Assembly (NCBI GenBank): GCA_001643675.2
Contig: LSRY02000032.1
Location: 1 to 64,000, forward strand
DNA length: 64,000 nucleotides
From: Monocercomonoides exilis
Taxonomy: Eukaryota > Preaxostyla > Oxymonadida > Polymastigidae
Direction of reading: 5' to 3'
The notes under the pieces are model-generated. The model was not told the DNA's origin and did not search any database. It was given only the letters and a program-made list of their open reading frames with translations. Positions 33,198 to 43,094 of this stretch are shown here, piece after piece. The translations under genes were made by a program, and so were the position numbers. The stretch's first letter is position 1. Every line of letters starts with the position of its first letter.

Positions 33198-34836
33198 ATG
33201 AGCGTGGAAACTGGAACAATTTCATTTCCTCGAACAGAAATTAAATCTGTAGATGAATCAGAAGAAGTTGATCCATCTGAATCACCACTTCCAATTAGTA
33301 ATGCCCCTCTTTTTCGACAATCGTCTCGACAATTTTTGGATCATTTGAATTCCAAGAAAACTGCAACTAATTCATCTCAGTCTTGCCTATCTGCTCATTC
33401 CACATTTGAACTGACGTCACATTTTTCACAGGTTAGATTCACTTTTTGAACGTGAATGTTTCATTAATTGAATTTTTGATTTACAATAATGCGATATTAT
33501 TTTAAAAGTATACAAAACGAAGAAAGAGATATGCTGTTTTAGCAATAAGTGATGCTTTAATGGACGTTGTGCTTCGTGTTAGTGAAGCACAACTTAGTTC
33601 AATTGGATTAACAAAAGGAGCGTCTTTTCCAATTGATGAGAAAATAACTGAAAAAATTCTGGATATGATGAACACAGTGAATGTATTTTGATTGTTATTA
33701 ATTGTTGTATATTGAGAAATTTCTCCTTCTTTCCTTTTTTTAACTTAAAGGCCGAGAAATGTCCAGGGGGCTCTCCGACAAACACAATCTTTTCTTGCTC
33801 AAGTCTAGGACTGAAGTGCGCATATGTTGGTTGTGTGGGGAATGATGAAAATGGCTATGATTATATCAATTCTCTTCGAACAAATGAAATTGATACTTAT
33901 GTTTCGATCAAAAAAGGGTGCTCTGCAGTTTGCTACACTTTTATTACTCCAGATGGCCAACGTTCTTTTGGATTGGATTTTGGAGTAACAAAGCAGCTTG
34001 AAGAATATGAAATTCTCCATTCTTTAATTGAGGAGGCACAATTTTTGCATTTCTCAGCCTATGAATTACGAGGAGATACTCCTTTAAGCCGGGCTACGAT
34101 GCACGCGATTGAGCATGCAAGATTGTCGCGAACTCAAATCAGCATTGACATGGGAGATGCTTTTTTGATAGAGGTCTGTTTTGACAAGCTGATGGAGCTG
34201 TTCAAAGAACGGTTAGACATAATTTTTGCGAATGAGGACGAAGCAAATGCGTTTTGCAGGGTTTATAAAGAGCGAAAGGGTTATGTTAAGAAAGAGACGC
34301 TCTCAACTCCATTTCATTTTCTTCGCTTCGGCTCGTTTTCTTCGACTGAAAAGAGTTATCGACCATCTGACGAAGACTCGTCTTCTCCATCACAGCTGTC
34401 TCAATCAGAAAAAAGTTCATCTCAAGCATCCCACTCACTTGCCATTTCGACTACAACTCAACTAGCTCATATTCCAGAATCTCCCTCGTCTCCCCCTCTT
34501 TCTCCTCCAGAGTCTGAACCGTTAACAGTTCCTTCTGAATACGAAATATTGCTTAATTTCTGTGATCTTTTGATTGTTAAGCTGGGAGAAAGAGGCTCCA
34601 TCGCAATTAGACGACGCGATAAAGGAGTTGTATTTTGTCCTGCTTATAAAGTTGACAATGTTTTGGATACAAATGGAGCTGGAGATAATTTTCAAGCTGG
34701 CTTCTTTTATGGATATTTCCGTGGTTTAAATCTATTCACTTCTCTAAAAATAGGAAGCTTCCTTGCATCTAAAGTCATTAGAAGAAGAGGCGCACAACCT
34801 ACAGTCCAAATTTCTGGAATTGAATATCTCATTTAA
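33198..34836 (+). CDS. PfkB-family (ribokinase/adenosine-kinase-like) carbohydrate or nucleoside kinase
   Basis: Predicted 497 residues, exons 33198-33431, 33509-33682 and 33751-34836 (introns 77 and 68 nt, both phase 0). A Ser-rich leader of ~80 residues precedes the core. The core shows GGSPTNTIFSCSSLGLKCAY (substrate/Gly-rich region), DGQRSFGLDFGVTKQL, FANEDEANAF, DLLIVKLGERGS and the PfkB signature DTNGAGDNFQAGFFYG, whose Asp is the catalytic base. A Ser/Pro-rich insert of ~90 residues (about 34290-34530) splits the domain between FANEDEANAF and the nucleotide-binding strand. The substrate cannot be fixed; the length and N-terminal GGSPxN fit adenosine- or fructokinase-like members. Confidence 0.85.
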
Positions 34837-34977
34837 AAGATTTTTTTCAAAACATTTCAAAAACGACTCATTTCAAATATTACTAATTTATATGTATTAC
34901 AGAATAAATTCGAAGTATTATTTTAACATGAATTTTGAAAAAAAAAATAAAAATAATAAAAATGAAAAAGTCACTAA

Positions 34978-35013
34978 TTACGTTTTTGACAAAATTACAA
35001 GTTACGTTTTTGA
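34978..35013 (+). promoter_or_regulatory. Direct repeat upstream of the acetyl-CoA synthetase start
   Basis: Two exact copies of TTACGTTTTTGA start at 34978 and 35002, 24 nt apart. The second ends 22 nt before the ATG at 35036. They lie in the 199-nt spacer between two tandem genes, so a promoter element is a fair guess. Nothing ties them to a known factor. Confidence 0.45.
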
Positions 35014-35035
35014 TCGTACTGAGATTTTTATTGAA

Positions 35036-37387
35036 ATGGCTGTTGCAAGACCTTCGATGGACGGGTTCTTCAACCCCTCAAGCTTAGTGATTGTTGGAGC
35101 GTCACAAAAGGCAGGCACCCCAGGTTTGAGATTTATTTGCTTTATTTAAGCCCGTTATATGTTAATATTTTAAATTTTTGTTATATCTTATTTATAAGGA
35201 TGGGCAATGGCTAGAACGGCATTGCTGTCGTTTAAACGTGGTCCAGTCTACTTTGTGAACCCTAAAGGTGGAAAGTTGTTTGATCAGGAGTGCTACAAGA
35301 CAATTTCTGACATCCCTGCTGAAAAGATTGATCTTGGTGTTATCGCCATTTCCGCTAAATTTACACCTGCCTCAGTCGAGGAACTTGCTGTTAAAAAGCA
35401 CTGCTTGTATCAAGTTATCGTGTCCGGAGGATTTGCTGAAGTCGACGAAGATGGAGTTGGTTATCAAAACAAAATCAAAGAGTTGTGCTTGAAATATAAT
35501 ATCCGTTTGATTGGTCCGAACTGCGTCGGAATTTACTCACCTATTGAAACAATTGACTGTCTCTTCATTGAAGGTGTTTTGGCTGCAAGACCAAAACAGG
35601 GTAACATTTCATTTGCAACACAAAGCGGAGGTTTTGGAATGTGCATGTTCAATGAATTGTCTCTGTTTTCCAACGATTTCCCGTGGTTTGGCCGCTTGGT
35701 GTCATTGGGAAATTCTTGCGATGTATGTGAAGCAGATTTCATGGAATTCTTCGAAAATGATGAAAGAACAACAGTTTCAACATTTTATCTTGAAGGATTT
35801 AAGCAAGCAAAACGCTTTTTGGAATCTGCTCGTAGATCAGCAATGAAAGGAAAACCTGTTTTGGTTGTTAAAGCAGGTAAAAACGCTGCTGGATCTCATG
35901 CTCTTCGTTCTCACAGTGCTTCACTTGCTGCTGATGATACAGTAACTGATGCGTTATTCAAGCAATATGGAATTATCAGATGTGACGGATGGAAAGACAT
36001 GTTCCTTCTTTATGCTACTGCATTTGCTTGCAAACAGTCTGTTCCAGGAAAGCGCATTCAGATTCTGACAAATGGAGGAGGACAAGGTGTTCAGTTGTCT
36101 GACGGAATTGCTCAGTTCGGACTGGAACTTGCACCAATCAGCGAAGCTGTGAATGCTAAGTTGAAGGCCAAATTCCCTCCATTCTATATCATCGCAAATC
36201 CTCTTGATCTTACTGGCAGTGGAACTAACGAAGAGTTCTATTACACTTTAGAGGCTATGCGCGATGATGATTCAAATGATGCTATCATTTTCAATCTTAT
36301 TTCATATCTATCACAGATTGAACCAATTGCCATTTGCCACAAATTGGTTGAACTGTTTGGCAAACAAGTACCAAACAGAAAGCCAATATTCTTGGTTTTG
36401 ATTGGAGCAGCCCCCAATGTTCACGATGAATGCTTAAAGATCCTTCTCAATGCCGGAATTCCAGTGTTTAACTCAGAAATTGAAGCAGCTCAGTGCGTAG
36501 CTACAATTTACAGTTTCACTCAATTCAGAAAGAGAGAATTGGAAGCCCAAGAAAAAGATGGTGCATCTTCATCTGCAACACCTTCAAGTGAATCTTGCGC
36601 TGCTTCACAAGGACCTTGCCCTTGCATGGCAAAAGTGAAAGAGATCTTGGAGAAAGCTTCGAAAGAATTGAAAGAAGGACAAGAAGAAAGAGCCTTGTTG
36701 GAACACGAAGCTTATGAAATGCTGAAGATTATGGGTCTTCCTGTCCCAAGATATACACTTGCCAAATCTGGAGCAGACGGAGAGAAGTTTGTTGAAGAAG
36801 CATTCCCATCGGCCGAGGAGAGAGAAGCCGCACAATTTGTCGTGAAGATTGTGTCACCCGATGTTCTTCACAAGACTGAAGCTGGTGGTGTTGAGATTGG
36901 TGTTTCTGCTGCAAAAGGTTGCGTTGGTGCTGCTGTTGAAAGAATGCTTGCTAAATTCAAGGATGTGGATGTTCGTGGCATTCTTGTTTCTGAAATGGTT
37001 CCACCAAAGCCAGCAAAGGATGCATCTCGCCCGAAAGGTGTTGAGCTGATTGTTGGAATGAACACTGATCCAACATTCGGTAAAGTTCTGTTGGTTGGTA
37101 TTGGTGGTGTTCTCGTGGAAGTGTTGAAGGATGTGGCATTTGGATCATGTCCTCTGACTCAACATGAGGCACTTGACATGATTACTCGCTTGAAGTCTCA
37201 GAAAATGCTTGATGGATATCGTGGCATGCCTGTTGTTGACCGCACGAAGTTGGCCGAGCTGATGGTGAAAGTTTCAAAACTTGCTGCAAACTTCCCCATT
37301 GTTCGTTCAATCGATTTCAATCCTGTTATTGCTGGTGACGGTGCTTTGTGGGTTGTTGATGCTCGTGTTATGGTCGGAAGGTCGTAA
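35036..37387 (+). CDS. ADP-forming acetyl-CoA synthetase (fused subunits)
   Basis: Converts acetyl-CoA, ADP and phosphate to acetate, CoA and ATP, the terminal ATP-yielding step in anaerobic protists such as Giardia and Entamoeba. Predicted 758 residues, exons 35036-35123 and 35199-37387 (75-nt intron, phase 1). The N-terminal CoA-binding Rossmann domain has SLVIVGASQKAGTPGWAMAR and PVYFVNPKGGKLF; the ligase domain has ATQSGGFGMCMF and LIGPNCVGIYSP. The C-terminal half is an ATP-grasp domain (EHEAYEMLKIMGLPVPRYTL, VVKIVSPDVLHKTEAGGVEI, SIDFNPVIAG). The expected phosphohistidine lies around the HSASLAADD segment. A Ser/Ala hinge at ~36560-36610 joins the halves. Complete and cytosolic (no targeting peptide seen). 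Confidence 0.93.
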
Positions 37388-39695
37388 GTTCCAGAATATT
37401 TTTCAATCCTGGAATATTTGCTTGAGTTTTGCTCCATAATAAAAGAAATGTTCTTATTATTTTGTGAAGATATAATTAATATCATTCACAACGTTCTTTG
37501 TATCTCACAAAACACTCAATTTTTTTATTTTTTTCTGATATATGTTTTTTTCTTACACTTCCTGTTGAAAGTTTTTCTCTTGTTAAAAATGAACATCATA
37601 CAGAGCATGAAGAAATATAGTTTTTCTGTTTATTTTAAAGCTGGATTTGTTTATGCTAGACAAAACAAAAATAATTTCCATTTTTCTTTTTTTTAATAAC
37701 TGTCAGAAAAGCTAAGTATTTTTAGATTGAATTATTCAATTGGTTATTTTAATAGCAAAAAATAAAAATAGTAAACAATTGAAAGGAAAATGGAATCAAT
37801 CATAAACATAAAATTTTCATCACCGAATAAACACCAAAAATTATTCAACATCGAAAAATTTTTATTCTTAATCGAAAACGAAGTTTAACAATTCAAAATT
37901 TCAATACAAATGAAAACCAAGGAAATTATTTTGATACAGATGTTGATGTTTATTAATGTTTCCTAATTGAGAATGTTTTTCTTTTATTAAAAGCTATTGC
38001 TTTCGATTATTTTGCATAATATCCATTGATTCTTTTCTCATTTGGCAAATTGAAAATGTCTTATTTTTCTTATCTCTGATTCAACAAATGCAGTTTCAAA
38101 CATTTGGTTCTTTTTTTTATAACGAGATAAAATATTCACTTTTTTTATAAATTGAATGATAACATATTAACTGTTCATTTATATTTCATGCAAAATAACT
38201 AATTTTCATTTGAGCACCTGTGAAATTATTTTCGTTGTAAAAATAATTACCGATTTATGTAATTTCACGTTAACACCAAATATCACATCAAAAATAGATT
38301 TTTGATGATTGGGATCGTCAAGTTTCTATCATCAAACAACGAAATAAAAACAACTGATATGAGTCTGAATGAAGGCAATGTTTTTAGAAATATGAAGATT
38401 ATTGAATTTTTAATCTGAAATTTAATAATCCGGATTTTGAATAAAAGTTTTTCTGTGTTGAATAATTTTTTATGTAAGTTAACAATTTTCAACAATAATA
38501 AGATAGATTTATAATGAAATGCTAACTTTTTTTCTGATTTCTATTCATTAAATAGTTTTTGCACATTAAAACCCCAGAATATAATAAACCAAACAAATTA
38601 TCTTAAAAACACCGTAAGATTGAGAAAGAAACAATGAAAATGCAATGAATTTTTTCAAAATTTTTCATTCATTTATTTTTTTTCCCATAGTAAACTTTTT
38701 TTCATTCAAATACGAAAACCAAAATATAAGAATGAAATATGACAAAATAAAAATCATCGGCAAATGGGTATGATACGACCAGTGAAAAATCCATATCATA
38801 ACGATTTCTTTTTCATATTCCTTCCAGAAAATAATTAGCACAACGAAGATGAAGTCTATTTTTATCATCAATTTCTTCAAAGAAAGAAATCTATTATTTT
38901 TTTCAATTTTTGAATTATGATAAAAAAATTATTTTCGTATTGAAGCCCTAATGTCTTTATAAATGAAGAAAATTTGAAATTTCTTTTAGGGTTAACCCTA
39001 ATTCATAGAGTTCTGTTGTTAAAATTAGTTAATAGAGAAAAAAAAACCAAAAAGAAAACATGATAAAATTAAATGATGGGCTTGATCAAAGATTTTTGTG
39101 TATTTAAGATTTATGAAATTGGAAGATAATTTTATTTTTGAATTGAACTTCATAACTGATCTTAATTAACGAGTCCGTTAAGCCCAGTTTCAATACAGTT
39201 TTAGGTGTTTTAAAGAAAAAAGTCATTACTGGCCGTATAATCCCCTTTTGCCAAATCATCTTTGAAGCATTTTATTAACCAAATTTTTTAATACGAAAAA
39301 TTGTCTTTCAAATAAACAGATGGTGTAAAATAATGCACCTCATGTGTTATCATCGGTGATTATTTTTAATGTCATATTATTTCTTATTAAAATTTCGGTT
39401 CGAATATTTCTTTTTTATATGTCTAAATTTCTTTTTAAAAAAGTTCCTTTAGTTTAATTTTCAAATAAAATAAAAATTCATATTTCGATCAAATTTCTGT
39501 TTCTACTCACAATAATTCACTCAAATGGATATAACAACATTGTCAAGGTTTTGTTTCCATTCAAGAAAAGTTTCGTAAGTGGGAACAGTAATTTTATCAA
39601 AATATGAAATTTTTATTTAATTAGAAAATTAAACAAAAGGAACTTTTCAAAATAAACTTAGACATATAAACAAAAGAACACTATTAAATGAAAAA
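37388..39695. other. AT-rich gene-free region
   Basis: About 2.3 kb of very AT-rich DNA after the acetyl-CoA synthetase. Short frames here have no domain, no coding-like composition and no exon structure that I can build. The last 8 nt (39688-39695, atgaaaaa) are the left target duplication of the element that follows. Confidence 0.6.
39688..39695. repeat. Target-site duplication, left
   Basis: ATGAAAAA directly before the left terminal inverted repeat; identical to 41412-41419. Confidence 0.75.
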
Positions 39696-41411
39696 TAGGC
39701 CTCTGTGACATACATTTTTTGTGCTCAATCTGTCGGTCGAGAAAATATTCATTTGTCGAAAAAATTGTTATGATAGATATATTCGAGAATTGCAAAATTA
39801 ACGAAAAAACAAAGTTTCCTAAACTTCACTGTGTTTTTTTTTTTTTCTTTTTTCTTTTTTTTTTCTTTTTTTTTTCCATAATAATTATTAATTTTGCGTT
39901 TGAAAAACTAATGAGAAATTTGTGAAAAATCTGGAGAAGAAATATGAAAGGAATAAAACGGATTGTTGTTTTTTTATTACATGTGATGATAAGGTATGAA
40001 AGTTTTTTGGGATATCTTTGCTGCTGATATGGATTTGACAAAAAGTGATAATTTTTACGTTGTTTTTTTAAATGCTCTAAGAAAAATTACTCATTCATAA
40101 AAAATTTTCACTTCTTCTTCTTCCTCCTCTTCCTCTTCCATGACACCAGTTCATTTGCTTAAGCCCGCTACAACACAGCCATCTTCCATTGGCACTCAAT
40201 TTCCATTTCAAACAACTTCATAGCGGCGTCTCACATTACACTCCACAACTCCATCTTTCATATCACAAATGCCTTAACTTTCTCTTTCTCCTCCTTCTCT
40301 TTCTTTTCTACTCCTTCCTTAACTTCCTCTTCTTCTTCCTCTTCCTCTTCTTCTCATTCTCATTCTTCCCCCTTTATCCTTCTCTCTTCTTTCAAACAAT
40401 TTCTTTTCGATAAATGCTATGTTGATCACTCCATCAGACTATTATTTCATTTCAGCAACATTCTTTTATTCTGTCCTCTTCGGCTTTTCATGCAGCTCCA
40501 TCTACTCCTTCATCACCATTGCAATTTCCAAATATTCATGTCATCTCACACACACACTCCAATAGAGCGATATTTCATTCTCTGGATAATACGAAATCAT
40601 CTGAACATCGTTTCATTCACTTTTTTTGTTTTGAAAATAATATTCCTTCACTTTTATATTATCACGGTTTCACGTTATAGAAAAAGAATCGCATCATTCG
40701 GTTTTATGCAAATTTTAAATTTGAACAAAAGATTTTTCAATTATTAGTAACAATAATAGTCTTCAAACAACCTTTTTATCGATTCATAGAATTGCCACAA
40801 CAATAAAATGTTATTTTTGAAACGATGATCAAATTTGTATTAAAAATTAAAACCAAAAAGATAAAAGAGAATTGATTGAAATACGCTAAACTCCATTTCC
40901 TATTATTTATAATGATCAACAAGACTTTTTTAAACAATGCAACATTTGAAAATATATTTTTCCAAATTATTGAATTACATTATAAGAAATCAAAGCAAGC
41001 ATGATTCATAAATGTAAAAAAGTGAAATCTCCAGGTGAGTGAAAGTCTCATAATAAAAAAAAATAAGCAATTGTTAAAAAATTATTAATTTTCATTTATA
41101 TCTTACAACTCGACTGATCTTTGTCTAACGACAGATCTTTGTCGTTCGACTGATCTCGACAAAGATCTGTCTATAATCCATTTTTATTATTAGAGTTTTT
41201 GAAAAAAATAAAAAATTATGATTTTTCATTTCCATATTAACTTATTTATATTTATCGATAAAAAAACATAAATAGTGATTTTATTTCGTTTTTTCTTTAA
41301 ATTAATGAAAATTAAAGAAAAAATTTCTTAATAATAATAAATAAAACTGGACAAAATAGTCGGTCGACCTGTCGAGTTGTTTCAAAAATGTCGGTCGGTC
41401 GCAGAGGCCTA
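39696..41411. mobile_element. Non-autonomous hAT-like DNA transposon
   Basis: The element starts TAGGCCTCTG (39696-39705) and ends with the exact reverse complement CAGAGGCCTA (41402-41411). The terminal similarity continues imperfectly for about 30 nt through a GAC...CATTTTTG stretch. It is flanked by identical 8-nt sequences, ATGAAAAA, at 39688-39695 and 41412-41419. An 8-bp target duplication and short TIRs are typical of the hAT superfamily. Subterminal GTCGGTCGA-type repeats near both ends could be transposase-binding sites. It encodes no transposase: the interior is AT-rich with pyrimidine-rich stretches (about 40110-40400), so it is a non-autonomous element of 1,716 nt. Confidence 0.8.
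41130..41171. repeat. Perfect 15-bp hairpin inside the hAT-like element
   Basis: GACAGATCTTTGTCG (41130-41144) pairs exactly with CGACAAAGATCTGTC (41157-41171) around a 12-nt loop. A related unit, CGACTGATCTTTGTC, lies just upstream at 41111-41125. These GC-richer repeats stand out in AT-rich DNA and may be subterminal binding sites of the transposon. Confidence 0.7.
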
Positions 41412-41419
41412 ATGAAAAA
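41412..41419. repeat. Target-site duplication, right
   Basis: ATGAAAAA directly after the right terminal inverted repeat. It is A-rich, so a chance match is possible, but its exact abutment to both TIR ends makes that unlikely. Confidence 0.75.
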
Positions 41420-41555
41420 GCTCACAGAAGACATCTTCATCTTTATTTGAGTGGAAACATTTGTTTTACAAGCAGTTGTGACAATTTTTCTATTTGAATA
41501 CAAAATCTCTTCCTGATGATAAACTATCTTTGAAAAAACAATACACAGAAAAAAG

Positions 41556-41740
41556 TTATGGTTTCAAAAATAATCACCCATCATTAAAAAATTTAACACT
41601 GTGGTTGATTTTTTGTGATAAAAAATTCAAATAAAATGTGTCCTTTATTGATATGCTTGCGAGATCACATGACAAAATGGAATAATATCAACAAATTCAA
41701 TGAACAGACATGAAAATGGGTGATAATTTTTGAAATCATA
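41556..41740. repeat. Inverted pair of the ATGGGTGATWATTTT motif, outward copy
   Basis: 41556-41581 and 41716-41740 are near reverse complements and match the pair at 12602-12856, but in the opposite relative orientation. After 41740 the match to the right-arm copy extends another ~25 nt (tttcattcaaaaatttcgatt against ttttttgaacaaaaaattcgatt at about 14930). So the repeat unit is about 50 nt, oriented, and not just a TIR. Confidence 0.5.
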
Positions 41741-41862
41741 TATTTTCATTCAAAAATTTCGATTCGAAAAATTTACCTTTATGTCAAAAAAAAATTATTG
41801 AAAAATGAAAAGGCTTGCAAAAGATATCTTCATCATTATTTGCGAAGATATAAATGGGACAA

Positions 41863-42120
41863 AATATTTGACTTTAGGCGTTTTCATTGAATAATTATGT
41901 ACTTTTCAAAAACTATTTTATGTCAAAAAACATAATAAAAATGGATCCATTTTTTGACATTCGTGAAATGTCGGAAAACTTTTTGATTTGATTTCAACGA
42001 TGCCTGCTTACGGATGTGAAAATCTTATTAAATTTGAAATCTGAAAAAGCAAAAATAAAGTTATGAGTGAAGCAATTTTTCAATGCCTTGCGCAAAAAAA
42101 GCTTGAAAGTCCGTATTTTC
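41863..42120 (-). repeat. Dispersed repeat, copy 2
   Basis: Near-identical reverse complement of 29316-29578. It ends 4 nt before the hairpin element at 42125, so that element may have inserted next to, or at the end of, this repeat. Confidence 0.85.
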
Positions 42121-42124
42121 ACTC

Positions 42125-42380
42125 AAATGAAGTGTTAATAATAAAAATATAACATGAAAAACATACGCTCTTATGAAGAAGAGTGAAAAAGGTTCAACAT
42201 AAAAATTATCTATTTGCTTCAAATACATAAAAATTGAATAAGTTTGATCTCAGATCATTCAATGTTGTGACCATTCACATGTTTGATGCAAATAGAAAAT
42301 TATAATGTTGAACCTTTTTCACTCTTCTTCATTAGAGTGTGTGTTTTTCATGTCATATTTTTATTTTTAACACTTCATTT
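42125..42380. mobile_element. Hairpin MITE-like element
   Basis: Arms of 93 nt (42125-42217 and 42288-42380) are almost fully complementary around a 70-nt loop. The outer ends are AAATGAAGTGTTAA and its complement. The whole element would fold into a long stem. No ORF and no clear target duplication (flanks actc and aata). It fits a fold-back/MITE element. Confidence 0.65.
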
Positions 42381-42767
42381 AATAACAAAGAAATTTTCAA
42401 ATTTGTGTTTGCATGTTGATAAAAAATTGAAATGTGAAAAAATGATGAAAAAACAAGTTGTAAAACTTAAGATTTTGAATATAAAAAGGTTAATGCCAGT
42501 AGTTTTTAAAAATGGATTTCGAAATTTTGTGAAATGCTTCCTCGTCTGAAAAAAGTCACGACAAAATAAATAAAAAATTGCTGTATCTCTACGAAAAATA
42601 AACAAAATTTAAAAAACAAACCGGTAATTTAATGTATTTGTTTTATAAACACCCACATCCGAGTGTTGAGGTCCATCTAGCTTTTTTTGAATGATTTGCA
42701 TGCAAAAATAAAAAAAGCGCCAATAAAGAAAAAAGTCCCATTTCAAAGTTGACCCTAATTTGAAAGG

Positions 42768-42771
<4 letters not shown>

Positions 42772-42807
<36 letters not shown>
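42772..42807. repeat. 36-nt poly-A tract
   Basis: An uninterrupted run of 36 A, far longer than any other in the window. It may be the tail of a retroposed sequence on the plus strand or a simple homopolymer. The preceding ~100 nt show no known element. Confidence 0.8.
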
Positions 42808-42808
<1 letters not shown>

Positions 42809-43094
42809 GATTTTCTTAATGCTTTGCGCATATTTTTGCATTGCATTATGAGTTGTTTATTTCCTTATTTGTTATTATTAATATTTCTAACAAAGTTATT
42901 TTTTTTTTACTTATTTTCAAACTTGTTTTTATCTTTCATGATATATTTGACTCTCAATGAGCAATGCACTTGTCTTCCTTTGCAATTTTGTTTCTTTATT
43001 AATTGTTTTTGCTACATAGAATTCAGTTTCTCACTAAATGAATTATGATCATCAAATAAATAACTTCTTTTTTTAAATCAATAATCGATTATCG

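Noticed and set aside
40100-40420. Pyrimidine-rich tract with short open frames inside the transposon as a coding remnant of transposase
   Set aside because: The tract encodes only Phe/Leu/Ser low complexity, and no hAT dimerisation or catalytic motif is seen.
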